Shown in pieces: positions 9,184 through 18,544 of a stretch of DNA of 64,000 nt; within the stretch, counting starts at the first letter, position 1; each line of letters begins with the position of its first letter. The translations under genes and the position numbers were made by a program. A model generated the notes under the pieces. The model was not told the DNA's origin, did not search any database, and was given only the letters and a program-made list of their open reading frames with translations. Source of the DNA: Mesorhizobium_G sp049840935 (GTDB taxonomy: Bacteria; Pseudomonadota; Alphaproteobacteria; Rhizobiales; Rhizobiaceae); the NCBI GenBank assembly GCA_049840935.1, contig JASGJA010000020.1, positions 1-64,000 of the forward strand, given 5' to 3'.

Positions 9184-10298
9184 CAGCCGATACGATTCTG
9201 GCTCTCAGGATCGAAGAACACGGCTTTGGTGAGGTTGAAGGCGAGCGGCGTGGTGCTGCCCGGCTTGACGTTGGCGTCGGCGCGCAGGCGGGCGACAACA
9301 TGCTTGCCGCCAAGTGCAGTGACCGCGAATGTGTCGGAGCCCGCAGGCTCTACCACTTCGATGTAGCAGTCGGCAGTCGCAAGCTGGCTGGCGTTGCGAT
9401 CCGCGCCGTCCGGATCGGTCAGGGCTTCGGGGCGGATGCCGAAAATGACCTTCTTGCCATTATAGGCGGACAGGCCAGCAGGCGGCGCGGAGAGCTGCAA
9501 GAGTATAGGCTGACGCTCGCCACGGTCGAGCTTGACGGCAAGCTTGTTGCCTTCGGTCACGATTGTTGCCGGAACGAGATTCATGGCAGGTGAGCCCATG
9601 AAATCGGCCACGAACATGTTGACCGGATCGTTGTAGATTTCGGCAGGCGTGCCGAATTGCTGAAGCAGCCCGTCCTTGAGTACGGCGATCTTTGTCGCCA
9701 GCGTCATGGCTTCGATCTGGTCGTGCGTAACGTAGACGATGGTCGTCTTCATGCGCTGATGCAGGCGCTTGATCTCGGTACGCATGTCGATGCGCAGCTT
9801 GGCGTCGAGGTTCGAGAGCGGCTCGTCGAACAGGAACACTTGCGGGTCGCGGACGAGAGCGCGCCCCATTGCGACGCGCTGGCGCTGGCCGCCGGAAAGC
9901 TGGCTCGGCTTGCGGTCGAGCAGATGGCCGATTTGCAGAAGGTTGGCGACATCGGCGATGGCCTTGTCGCGCTCTGCTTTTGGCACGCCGCGAATTTCCA
10001 TGCCGAAGGCGATGTTCTGGCCAACGGTCATATTCGGATAGAGTGCATAGGACTGGAACACCATGGCGATGTCGCGCTTCGACGGATGCAGGTCATTGAC
10101 CTGATTGCCGTTGATGCGGATTTCGCCGCTGGTGATCGGCTCCAGACCGGCAATGGTGTTGAGCAGGGTGGACTTGCCGCAGCCGGAGGGACCGACGAGG
10201 ACGAGAAAGCCGCCCTTCTCGATTTCGAGATTAATGCCTTTCAGGATGTGCGTTGCGCCGAAAGACTTGTGCAGCTCATTGATCTGAAGAAAGGACAT
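9183..10298 (-). CDS. Sugar ABC transporter ATP-binding protein (UgpC/MalK type)
   Basis: This 371-residue ATPase starts at MSFLQINELHKSFG (10298). Walker A is GPSGCGKST, the signature is LSGGQRQRVAMGRAL, and Walker B is VFLFDEPLSNLDAKL. The roughly 130-residue C-terminal extension (VIFGIRPEALTDPDGADRNA and beyond) is the regulatory OB-fold typical of MalK/UgpC proteins of CUT1 sugar importers. It forms the cytoplasmic motor with the two permeases encoded just upstream. The longer open frame upstream of 10298 would overlap the permease and is not used. Confidence 0.93.
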   Translation of the reverse strand: MSFLQINELHKSFGATHILKGINLEIEKGGFLVLVGPSGCGKSTLLNTIAGLEPITSGEIRINGNQVNDLHPSKRDIAMVFQSYALYPNMTVGQNIAFGMEIRGVPKAERDKAIADVANLLQIGHLLDRKPSQLSGGQRQRVAMGRALVRDPQVFLFDEPLSNLDAKLRIDMRTEIKRLHQRMKTTIVYVTHDQIEAMTLATKIAVLKDGLLQQFGTPAEIYNDPVNMFVADFMGSPAMNLVPATIVTEGNKLAVKLDRGERQPILLQLSAPPAGLSAYNGKKVIFGIRPEALTDPDGADRNASQLATADCYIEVVEPAGSDTFAVTALGGKHVVARLRADANVKPGSTTPLAFNLTKAVFFDPESQNRIG

Positions 10299-10302
10299 GT
10301 CG

Positions 10303-11184
10303 TTACCCTTTGACCGCGCCAGCCATGAGGCCGCGAACGAAATAGCGTCCGGAGACGATGTAGACGATGAGGGTGGGAAGCGCCGCGAGGATCGCGCCCG
10401 CAAAGTGGACGTTATATTCCTTCACGCCCGTCGATGAGTTGACGAGGTTGTTCAGCGCCACCGTGATCGGGACCGAGTTGAAGCCGGAGAACGAGGAACC
10501 GAACAGGAAGTCGTTCCAAATATTGGTGAACTGCCAGATGACCGTGACGACGATGATTGGTCCCGAAGATGGCAGCAGAATGCGCCGGAATATCTGGAAA
10601 AAGGATGCACCGTCGATCTGTGCGGCGCGGATGAGTTCGGTCGGAAAGGCTTCGTAGTAGTTGCGGAAGAACAGTGTTGTGAAGCCCAGTCCGTAGACCA
10701 TGTGGATCAGGATCAGGCCGGGAATGGTGCCCGCGAGCCCAAGCAGGCCAAGGATACGCGCTGACGGAATCAACACGATCTGGAACGGGATAAAGCAGGC
10801 GAGCAACATCAGGCCGAATACGAGATTGTCGCCCTTGAAGCGCCATTTTGTCAGCACGTAGCCGTTCAGCGCGCCGAGAATGGTGGAGAGGGCGACGGCA
10901 GGCACAACCATTATGAGCGAGTTGATGAAGAATGGTTTCAGGCCGGTGGGAGAAACGCCGATCTGCGCGGTGGACCATGCCGAGCGCCAAGGGTCGAGCG
11001 TCCATTGTTGCGGCAGCGAAAGCATGTTGCCCTGACGGATTTCGTCCAGCGGCTTCAACGAATTTACCAGCATGACGTAGAGCGGCAGCAGGTAATACAC
11101 CGCGAACAGGATCAGGGCGCTGTAGATGATTGCGCGCGCAAAGATACCGGTGCGGGTCGCATTATCTTGAGACGGAACGCTCAT
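10303..11184 (-). CDS. Sugar ABC transporter permease (MalG/UgpE type)
   Basis: This 293-residue inner-membrane protein begins MSVPSQDNATRTGIFARAII at 11184. It has six predicted hydrophobic segments and the cytoplasmic coupling loop TELIRAAQIDGASFFQIFRR near residue 195 (EAA loop). The short N-terminus and NSLKPLDEIRQGN after the first membrane segment are typical of the MalG half of CUT1 transporters. The ATG overlaps the stop of the upstream permease gene by four bases. Substrate specificity cannot be read from the sequence. Confidence 0.92.
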   Translation of the reverse strand: MSVPSQDNATRTGIFARAIIYSALILFAVYYLLPLYVMLVNSLKPLDEIRQGNMLSLPQQWTLDPWRSAWSTAQIGVSPTGLKPFFINSLIMVVPAVALSTILGALNGYVLTKWRFKGDNLVFGLMLLACFIPFQIVLIPSARILGLLGLAGTIPGLILIHMVYGLGFTTLFFRNYYEAFPTELIRAAQIDGASFFQIFRRILLPSSGPIIVVTVIWQFTNIWNDFLFGSSFSGFNSVPITVALNNLVNSSTGVKEYNVHFAGAILAALPTLIVYIVSGRYFVRGLMAGAVKG

Positions 11185-12098
11185 TGCTTTTTGCCTCCGC
11201 CGAGTTCGGAGTAGAGGTAGGGCACAATGATTGAGAAGATCATGATCATCATGATGATGGCGGACGATGCGCCCATGCCCATTTCGTTTCGCCCAAAGGT
11301 GAATTTCTGCATGAACAGCGCAGGCGTCCATGTGGCAGTGCCGGGGCCGCCGTCGGTCATGGCGACAACAAGGTCGTAGGACTTGATGGCAAGGTGCGCC
11401 AGCACGACGAATGCCGACAGGAAAACGGGACGCATCAGCGGGATGATGATGCGACGGTAGATAGTAACCGTCGAGGCGCCGTCGATCTGCGCAGCCTTGA
11501 TGACTTCATTGTCTACACCGCGAAGTCCGGCAAGGAACATGGCCATGACGAATCCGGATGATTGCCAGATCGCGGCGATGACGATGGTGTAAATCGCCAT
11601 TTTGCCGTCCTTGATCCAACGAAACGAGAAGCTTTCCCAGCCCCAAAGATGCATGACGTGCTCAAGGCCGATGCCGGGGTCGAGGAACCATTTCCATGCA
11701 ACGCCGGTGACGATGAAAGATAAAGCCATGGGGTAGAGGTAGATCGGGCGCAGTACACCCTCGCCGCGAATTTTCTGGTCGAGCAGGATGGCAAGGCCGA
11801 GGCCAAGTACGCTGCAAATGACGATATAGAGAAACGAGAAAATGGCGAGGTTTTTAAGCGCGGTGATCCAGTTCGGATGGTTGAACAGGCGCACGTAATT
11901 GTTGAAGCCGACCCATGTGGAGAAATCAGGCAGCAGCTTCGAGCCGGTGAAGGAGAGAACCGCCGTGAACAGGATAAACCCGTAAACGAACAGCAGGATC
12001 AGCGCGAAGCTCGGTGCAAGGACAAGCTTGGGCAGCCAGTCCTGCAAGGTTGCGCGCGGATTTTTCGCCGCCGCCTGCGCAGTTGTCGTCATTGCCAT
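11181..12098 (-). CDS. Sugar ABC transporter permease (MalF/UgpA type)
   Basis: This 305-residue membrane protein has six hydrophobic segments and the EAA loop NEVIKAAQIDGASTVTIYRR near residue 205. It is the MalF-like half of the transporter and overlaps the partner permease gene by four bases. A 259-base gap containing a long palindrome separates it from the upstream binding-protein gene, a common layout in which the binding protein is made in excess. Confidence 0.92.
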   Translation of the reverse strand: MAMTTTAQAAAKNPRATLQDWLPKLVLAPSFALILLFVYGFILFTAVLSFTGSKLLPDFSTWVGFNNYVRLFNHPNWITALKNLAIFSFLYIVICSVLGLGLAILLDQKIRGEGVLRPIYLYPMALSFIVTGVAWKWFLDPGIGLEHVMHLWGWESFSFRWIKDGKMAIYTIVIAAIWQSSGFVMAMFLAGLRGVDNEVIKAAQIDGASTVTIYRRIIIPLMRPVFLSAFVVLAHLAIKSYDLVVAMTDGGPGTATWTPALFMQKFTFGRNEMGMGASSAIIMMIMIFSIIVPYLYSELGGGKKQ

Positions 12099-12158
12099 GT
12101 TCGATTCTCCTGTGGAGTGGAGAGTTTGTCGGTAGGTTCAGCGCCGTAGCGCTTGATA

Positions 12159-12312
12159 CCCCTCATCCGCCTGCCGGCACCTTCTCCCTCAAGGGGAGAA
12201 GGGGACGGTGGCAACGCCGGTTCCAAATCGCCAACGTCGCAGGAGCTGCGAGGCATTGCGATTGTCTGCCTTCTCCCCTTGAGGGAGAAGGTGCCGGCAG
12301 GCGGATGAGGGG
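12159..12312. repeat. Long intergenic palindrome with 44-bp arms
   Basis: The arms at 12159-12202 and 12269-12312 are perfect inverted copies of 44 bases beginning CCCCTCATCCGCCTGCCGGC, around a 66-base centre. It lies between the binding-protein and permease genes of one operon, so the transcript could form a very stable hairpin. Repeats with this CTTCTCC/GGAGAAG theme are common in Hyphomicrobiales genomes. Confidence 0.9.
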
Positions 12313-12357
12313 TCGGGATATGCCGTTCGGCTACCCCAACCTCTCACAAGCTAACGA

Positions 12358-13611
12358 TTAGCCCTTAGCAGCGGCGACTGCTTCGGCCAATGCGGCGGCC
12401 GCGGCCTTGGAGTCCATCTCACCGTTGAAGTGACGCGTGATGACGTCATACATCGCGTTCTTCACCGCAGCCGGATTGGCATGGCCGTGTGCCATCGAAC
12501 CAAACAGCTTGCCGTTCTTGTCAGCTTCGGCAAGGTCAGCGATAGCCTTCTTGCCGCAATCGTCAAACGCGGTGTTTGGAACGTCCGTACGAGCCGGAGC
12601 CGAGCCCTTGACCACATTGAAGGCCGACTGGAAGTCCGGGCTTTCGATGTCCGAAGCCATGAGATCCTGCGCCTTCTTTTCAGCATCGCCAACCTTGAAC
12701 ATCATGAACTGGTCGGAGTTGAAGGTGACAGCGCCCTGCGTGCCGGGGAAGCGGATGCAGACGAAATCAACGCCCGGCTTCTGGCCAGCCTTAAGGAATT
12801 CACCCTTGGCCCAGTCGCCCATGAACTGCATTCCGGCCTTGCCTTCGATGACCATTGCCGATGCGAGGTTCCAGTCGCGACCGGAGAAGTCGGCATCGAC
12901 ATATTCCTTGAGCTTGGCCATATGATCGAACACTTCAACCATCTTGTCGCTGTTCAGCGCTGCCGGGTCGAGGTCGATCATCGACTGCTTGTAGAAGTCG
13001 GTGCCTTCGGCGAGAACGACCGCGTCGAAGATCGTCGCGTCCTGCCATGCCTGACCGCCGTGACCAATCGGGGAAATGCCGTTGGCCTTCATCTTGTCGA
13101 GAACGGCAATCAGTTCGTCCCACGTTTCAGGAGCCTTGCCGCCAGCAGCGTCGAGCGCCTTCTTGTTGATCCAGATCCAGTTGGTGGAGTGGACGTTCAC
13201 CGGAGCGGCAATCCACTTGCCATCATACTTGGAGAATTGCTGGAGCGCAGCCGGGATGACCTTGTCCCAGCCTTCCTTGGTGGCGATGTCCGACAGGTCG
13301 CCGACGACGCCCTGCTTGGCCCAGTCGGTGATGTCAAAGCCGAGCGCTTGAACGGCTGTTGGCGGATCGCCAGCCGTGACGCGGGCACGCAGCGCGGTCA
13401 TGGCAGCTTCACCGCCGCCGCCTGCAACAGGCATGTCTTTCCAGGTGACGCCCTGGCTTTCCAGCTTCTTCTTGAGAACGTCGAGAGCGGCAGCTTCGCC
13501 ACCTGACGTCCACCAGTGCAGCACTTCGACTTCGTCAGCGAATGACGGCGCGGCATAACCGGCAGTCAAAGCGCCTGAAAGCATTGTTCCGATAAGCAGT
13601 TTACGCAACAT
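12358..13611 (-). CDS. Sugar ABC transporter substrate-binding protein (family 1)
   Basis: This 417-residue periplasmic protein has a classical signal peptide (MLRKLLIGTMLSGALTAGYA, cleavage expected near APSFA-DEV). The mature part begins VEVLHWWTSGGEAAALDVLK, the usual start of CUT1 extracellular solute-binding proteins, and later has GKAGMQFMGDWAKGEF. Length and motifs fit binding proteins for mono- or oligosaccharides. It is the first transporter gene in the operon, after the aldehyde dehydrogenase gene. The ligand is unknown. Confidence 0.93.
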   Translation of the reverse strand: MLRKLLIGTMLSGALTAGYAAPSFADEVEVLHWWTSGGEAAALDVLKKKLESQGVTWKDMPVAGGGGEAAMTALRARVTAGDPPTAVQALGFDITDWAKQGVVGDLSDIATKEGWDKVIPAALQQFSKYDGKWIAAPVNVHSTNWIWINKKALDAAGGKAPETWDELIAVLDKMKANGISPIGHGGQAWQDATIFDAVVLAEGTDFYKQSMIDLDPAALNSDKMVEVFDHMAKLKEYVDADFSGRDWNLASAMVIEGKAGMQFMGDWAKGEFLKAGQKPGVDFVCIRFPGTQGAVTFNSDQFMMFKVGDAEKKAQDLMASDIESPDFQSAFNVVKGSAPARTDVPNTAFDDCGKKAIADLAEADKNGKLFGSMAHGHANPAAVKNAMYDVITRHFNGEMDSKAAAAALAEAVAAAKG

Positions 13612-13644
13612 GAGTACCTCCCTGAGTTGCGATTGACGCCCGGC

Positions 13645-15177
13645 TTAGCCGGGACGATTTCCCACACTGGCCGCCCACCACGATGTGCGCGGACCTTTGT
13701 GAAACTGAATGGTCTTTTCCTCGGTGTAGTCCTCCACCGCACGCTTCCCGAGCTCGCGCCCGATGCCGGATTGCTTGTAACCGCCGAACGGCAATTCAGG
13801 ATAACCGTCCATGAAGGTATTCACCCAGACGGTTCCTGTCCTGACCCCGCGCGCTACGGTCATGCATGTGTCGATGCTGGCGCTCCACACCCCGGCAGAC
13901 AGACCATAGGGCGTATTGTTGGCGATGTGCAACGCCTCCTCAGGCGTTTTAAAGGTGAGCACCGAGAGGACGGGGCCGAACACTTCTTCCGAAGCAATCG
14001 CCATGTCTGGTTTCACGCCAGAAACGATGGTGGGGGCAAGGTAATCGCCCGCGTTTGATGTGGCAGGCTTGCCGCCTTCGGCCAGTGTTGCGCCCTGTTT
14101 CGCGGCGGTTTCGAGATAGCCGAGAATCTTGCCCAAGTGATCGCGCGAGATGATTGCGCCGACCTTGGTGCGCTCGTCCAGCGGATCGCCAACAGGTACA
14201 GTTGCGGCGAGTGATTTGACGGCAGCGAGGAATTCGGTTGCAATGGATTCGTGCACGATCAGGCGGCTGCCTGCATTGCAGCACTCACCCGCGTTGAAGA
14301 AGCCACCGAACACGGCTGCATCTGCTGCGGCTTCCAGATCGGCGTCGGGGAAGACGATCTGGCCGTTCTTGCCGCCGAGTTCCATCGAGACTTTTTTCAG
14401 CGATTGCGCTGCAGTGGCCATGGTTAGCTTGCCGACGCGGGTAGAGCCGGTGAAGGACACCATCTCGACAAGCGGATGGTTGACCATCGGCGCGCCGACA
14501 TCATTGCCGTAGCCGACAACGATGTTTGCGACGCCTGCGGGCAGGCCCGCTTCCATCAGGATTTCGCCGAGGACGAGCGTTGACGCCGAAGTCATTTCGC
14601 TGGGCTTGACGATGGCCGTGCAGCCCGCGGCCAAAGCGAAGGGCAGTTTCTGGCTGACGATCAGGAACGGGAAGTTCCACGGCGTGATGATGGAGACGAC
14701 GCCAACCGGCTCGCGAAGCACGACGCCGAGCATGGCATCGCCCAGATTGCTGTAGGATTCGCCGTGGAGCGTGCGGGCGAGTGAGGCGGCATAGCGCCAG
14801 ATATCCGCAGCGCCTGCGATTTCGCCACGCGCCTGTGCAATCGGCTTGCCGGATTCCAGTGCGTCGAGACGGGCGATTTCTTCAAGGCGGGTTTCAATGA
14901 GATCGGCGGCGCGGAGCAGGATTGCAGCGCGTTCGCCAGCCTTCATTCGCGGCCACGGGCCAGTCTCGAATGCTTTATGCGCGGCAAGGATCGCGCTTTC
15001 GACGTCAACATCCGAAGCGAGTGCGTAGCGCGAAACAGCAAAACCGTGTCCGGGCGAGACACGATCGACCGTGCGACCATCAACGGCGTCAACGAATTTG
15101 CCGTCGATGAGAAGCTTGTAGGCGCGAGGGCCGGATTGGGCTTCTGCCGGAAGCTGGATGGAGAGAGGAGCGTTCAT
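13645..15177 (-). CDS. NAD(P)-dependent aldehyde dehydrogenase
   Basis: This 510-residue enzyme belongs to the ALDH superfamily. The substrate-pocket Asn motif is IITPWNFPF, the general base Glu is in VSMELGGKNGQIVF, and the nucleophile is the Cys of NAGECCNAGSR near residue 303. The C-terminal ELPFGGYKQSGIGRELG is typical of betaine/gamma-aminobutyraldehyde-type ALDHs. It would oxidise an aldehyde made in the pathway to a carboxylate. It is nine bases downstream of the enoyl-CoA hydratase gene. Confidence 0.93.
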   Translation of the reverse strand: MNAPLSIQLPAEAQSGPRAYKLLIDGKFVDAVDGRTVDRVSPGHGFAVSRYALASDVDVESAILAAHKAFETGPWPRMKAGERAAILLRAADLIETRLEEIARLDALESGKPIAQARGEIAGAADIWRYAASLARTLHGESYSNLGDAMLGVVLREPVGVVSIITPWNFPFLIVSQKLPFALAAGCTAIVKPSEMTSASTLVLGEILMEAGLPAGVANIVVGYGNDVGAPMVNHPLVEMVSFTGSTRVGKLTMATAAQSLKKVSMELGGKNGQIVFPDADLEAAADAAVFGGFFNAGECCNAGSRLIVHESIATEFLAAVKSLAATVPVGDPLDERTKVGAIISRDHLGKILGYLETAAKQGATLAEGGKPATSNAGDYLAPTIVSGVKPDMAIASEEVFGPVLSVLTFKTPEEALHIANNTPYGLSAGVWSASIDTCMTVARGVRTGTVWVNTFMDGYPELPFGGYKQSGIGRELGKRAVEDYTEEKTIQFHKGPRTSWWAASVGNRPG

Positions 15178-15186
15178 GTCAAATTC

Positions 15187-15957
15187 CTAGCTACGCTCGA
15201 AAGCGGCAGCGCGCTTTTCCTTGAAGGCGGAGACGCCTGATTGAAGGTCGCCGGTCATGGCAATGAAGCCACTGGCGAGCGCTTCGGCCGCGTGGGAGAC
15301 TTCCTCACCTTCGGCAATGCCGATCATCATCTTGGCAGCTTCGGTGGCGAGTGGACCGCGCGCGGCGATGCGGCCTGCCCATGCCTTCGCCTCTTCGAGT
15401 GCTGCGCCGGTTGGGTAAACCTTGTCCACGAGGTCGTGCGAAAGGGCTTCGTCGGCGAGGAAGATTTCGCCACCGAGCGCCATGCGTCGCACGATCTGCG
15501 CGCCGAAGCGGCGGACGGTGCGCTGTGTGCCAGACCAGCCCGGAACCACGCCGATGGAGGTTTCGGGAAGTCCGATCTTGATGTGGGATTCGGCCACGCG
15601 GAAATCTGCACAGGCTGCAAGCTCGAGCCCGCCACCGAGGGCATGACCCGAAAGCACGGCGATGACGGGCTGTCGCAGGCGCGCGAGACGGTCGAATACG
15701 CGATGGCCGTGGCGCACCCATTTGATCTGGAAATCGGCGGCGGAAAGTTTGGACCATGCCTCCACATCCCCGCCCGCGCAAAAACCTTTGCCCTCGCCGC
15801 GCAAAAGCACGATGCGCGCATCGGACTGCTCGGCGGCGTCGAGCGCGGCGTTGAGCGCGTCGAGCATGGGAATATCGAGCGCGTTGAACTTTTCAGGACG
15901 GCGCAGGGTGATAGCGCCAATGGGGCCGTCCTGCTCGAAGGTAACGAGATCAGCCAT
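15187..15957 (-). CDS. Enoyl-CoA hydratase/isomerase family protein
   Basis: This 256-residue crotonase-fold protein has the two oxyanion-hole segments LLRGEGKGFCAGGDVEAW and LSGHALGGGLELAACADFR. Glu residues follow near VGVVPGWSGTQRTVRRFG, which suggests a hydratase rather than an inactive member. It overlaps the CoA-transferase gene by eight bases. The pair implies that a carboxylic acid is activated to its CoA thioester by transfer and then hydrated or isomerised. An alternative activity such as decarboxylase cannot be excluded in this fold. Confidence 0.9.
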   Translation of the reverse strand: MADLVTFEQDGPIGAITLRRPEKFNALDIPMLDALNAALDAAEQSDARIVLLRGEGKGFCAGGDVEAWSKLSAADFQIKWVRHGHRVFDRLARLRQPVIAVLSGHALGGGLELAACADFRVAESHIKIGLPETSIGVVPGWSGTQRTVRRFGAQIVRRMALGGEIFLADEALSHDLVDKVYPTGAALEEAKAWAGRIAARGPLATEAAKMMIGIAEGEEVSHAAEALASGFIAMTGDLQSGVSAFKEKRAAAFERS

Positions 15958-17543
15958 TGCCGCCTCCCGTCAGGTCCAGACCGATATGTGCTTCGCCAAA
16001 CAGTGCCTGCGGCGTGGTGCGCAAATCCTTGGCAATCAGCAGCGGGATTTCCGATTGCGCCAGCACGTCGCGTTCGAGATTCACGCCGGGCGCAATTTCC
16101 GTGACCATAAGCCCGTCGGGCGTCAGCTTCATGACGCAGCGCTCGGTGACATAGGTGATGTCCTGACCTTGCGCGACAGCGCGCTTGCCGGAGAAGGAGA
16201 TGTGCTCGACCTCCTCCACGACCTTCTTGACCTTGCCTTCCTGATCGATCCGCAAGCCACCATCAGAGATGGACAGCTTGGCGCCCGCATTGAAGAAGCC
16301 TGAGAACACGACTTTCTTCGCCCGTGAAGTAATATCGACAAAGCCGCCCGCGCCAGCGGTGACATGGGGTCGGGCCGAAAGGCGCGAGACGTTGACGCAA
16401 CCGTGGCGGTCGATTTGCAAGAATGAGAGCAGCGAGGCGTCGAAGCCGCCCGCCTGAAAATAGATGAACTGATGCGGCGACGGCATGATGGCTTCAGCAT
16501 TGGAAGCGCAGCCGAACTTGAAATCCAGCAGCGGAACACCGCCGACCGCGCCCTGTTCAATGACCCATGTGACCTTGCCGTGCTGCCCTTCTTCCAGAAG
16601 GATGCGCGGCACGTTTGCGGAAATGCCGAAGCCGATGTTTACGGCCCAGCCATCGCGCAGTTCCATCGCGACACGTCGCGCGATAACCTTCTGGATGTTC
16701 AGTTCCGGTGTGCGGAAGGTCGACAGCGGGCGGAATATTTCGCCGGAAATGGCCGGATCGTAAGGCGTTTGCGTGGTCTGCAACTGGTCGGGATCGACCA
16801 CGATGTGATCGACCAGTACGCCCGGCACGCGAACGTCATGCGGCTTGAGTGTACCGTTTTCGACGACGCGCTTGACCTGCGCAATGACGATACCGCCATT
16901 GTTGCGTGCTGCAAGCGCCTGCTCCAGTGCTCCGAGATAAGCGCCTTCATGCTCGTAGGTGAGGTTGCCGCGCTCATCGGCGGTTGTGGCGCGGATGATC
17001 GAAACATGCGGTGCGATGGCAGGGAAATAGAGCCATTCCTCGCCGTCAAACTGTTCGATGCGAACCACTGGATCGCTCGCCGCGTCGTTCATGGCGCAGC
17101 CCTGATGGCGCGGATCGACAAAGGTATCGAGACCGACCTTTGTCAGCACGCCGGGACGCTTGGCAGCGGCTTCGCGATGCATGTCGAACAATATGCCGGA
17201 GGGGATGTTGTAGGCCGCGACTTCGTTGCGCCCGATCATCTGCCAGATCAGTGGCGGTTCGGCCGAGGATGGACCGGATGGATAGGAGCCGCAGAGCGTC
17301 TTTTTTCAGCAGGCCGGGCTTGGCAAGATGGTCAATGCCCTTGATGCCCGACATGTCACCTGCCGCAATGGGATGCAGCGTGGTGATGTTGCGCGGATGT
17401 CCCTCTGACTCGAAACGCTTGCCGATGGCGGCGAGCATCGCATCCGGGCAGCCAAGGCCGCTTGATGAGGAGACGGAGACAATTGCGCCATCTGCGATGA
17501 GCTTTGCAGCTTTTTCGAAACTGGTCTGCTTGGTCACGATCAA
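15950..17543 (-). pseudogene. Acyl-CoA:acetate/3-ketoacid CoA-transferase (fused subunits), one frameshift
   Basis: The N-terminal frame starts MIVTKQTSFEKAAKLIADGA (17543), and the second frame runs from about 17300 to 15950. The six T residues at 17301-17306 (six A in the coding strand) are one too many. With five, the protein reads through KKTLCGSYPSGPSSAEPPLI and is 530 residues long, the normal size of YdiF-type single-chain CoA-transferases. The catalytic Glu is expected in VIEQGAVGGVP near residue 350. It would move CoA from acetyl- or succinyl-CoA to the pathway acid. It overlaps both neighbours by a few bases. Confidence 0.88.
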
Positions 17544-18544
17544 AGCCCCGGATTGATGGCAACGGCTTTGCCGGATTTCGCGGATTGAAGTGCGGCCTCT
17601 GCCGACGCCAGCGACCAGACGCCGTCTTCGCCGGTGGCGGCGGGTTGGCCTTCGCCACGGATCGCCGCATGGAAGGCGCGCAGCGAGCGCACATAAAGGC
17701 CCTCGCGGTCGAAGTTCAGCTCTTCGTCGCCCTTTTCCGTGCGCAGCGTGACCGTGCCGATTGGATTCTGGGTCATGACATCTTTGGCGAAAAGCGAGCC
17801 ATCAGTTCCGTGCACCTCAAAGCCGGTGCCCGCGAATTTGGTGGTGAAGCCTTCATGCGACTGCGCAATGACGCCGGACTTGAAACGCCACAGGCACATC
17901 GCGCCATCTTCCAAGCCGCCGGACGCCATGCCCGACGATTGGGTGATAGCGGTGATTTCGGTTGGGTTGTCGCCAAGGACGAAGCGCAGAGTGTCGGCGT
18001 CGTGGACGGTGATGTCCAAAACAACGCCGCCGCCTGCCTCGGGCTTGGTGATGCGCCAGCCCTGTAAATGAGCAGGGAGATAGACCGAATGGAACACGCG
18101 CGCAGCGACCGGCTTGCCAATGCGGCCAGCGGCGATGGCCTCACGCATGGCGCGATGCGCACCGGCGTTGCGCAGATGATGGTTTGTGCCGAGTACGACG
18201 CCCGCTTCCTTGCAAGCCGCGACGATCTTGCGCGCGTCGACACTGGTGAGCGCCAGCGGCTTTTCGCACATGACATGCTTGCCAGCCTTGGCGGCAGCGA
18301 CGGCCTGCTCCAGATGCAGTTCGTTTGTGGTAGAAATGTAAACGGCGTCCACATCGCTGCTCAGCAGCGCATCAAGCGAGGCGACGCCTTTGGCGATATT
18401 GTTTTCCTTTGCATAAGCAGCGGCGCGGTCAGCGCTGGAACTCATGACGGATACAACTTCGCCATCCGGCTGCGCGCGGATCGCGTCAATCATGTATTGC
18501 TTCGCGATGGTGCTTGCGCCGATGAGGCCCCAGCGAATTGTCAT
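17540..18544 (-). CDS. Gfo/Idh/MocA-family oxidoreductase
   Basis: This 334-residue protein has an N-terminal Rossmann fold (MTIRWGLIGASTIAKQYMID), the family EKP motif in HVMCEKPLALT near residue 96, and a C-terminal alpha/beta substrate domain (GWRITKPEAGGGVVLDIT). Members oxidise or reduce a sugar or cyclitol hydroxyl with NAD(P), often giving 3-keto sugars. The gene is first after the LacI regulator with a four-base overlap, so it is probably the entry or an early step of the pathway. Confidence 0.92.
   Translation of the reverse strand: MTIRWGLIGASTIAKQYMIDAIRAQPDGEVVSVMSSSADRAAAYAKENNIAKGVASLDALLSSDVDAVYISTTNELHLEQAVAAAKAGKHVMCEKPLALTSVDARKIVAACKEAGVVLGTNHHLRNAGAHRAMREAIAAGRIGKPVAARVFHSVYLPAHLQGWRITKPEAGGGVVLDITVHDADTLRFVLGDNPTEITAITQSSGMASGGLEDGAMCLWRFKSGVIAQSHEGFTTKFAGTGFEVHGTDGSLFAKDVMTQNPIGTVTLRTEKGDEELNFDREGLYVRSLRAFHAAIRGEGQPAATGEDGVWSLASAEAALQSAKSGKAVAINPGL

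Noticed and set aside
12430..13506. 358-residue open frame on the plus strand
   Set aside because: It lies wholly antisense to the sugar-binding protein gene, with no family motifs or ribosome-binding site.
15241..16104. 287-residue open frame on the plus strand
   Set aside because: It is antisense to the enoyl-CoA hydratase gene and the end of the CoA-transferase gene; composition is that of a shadow frame.
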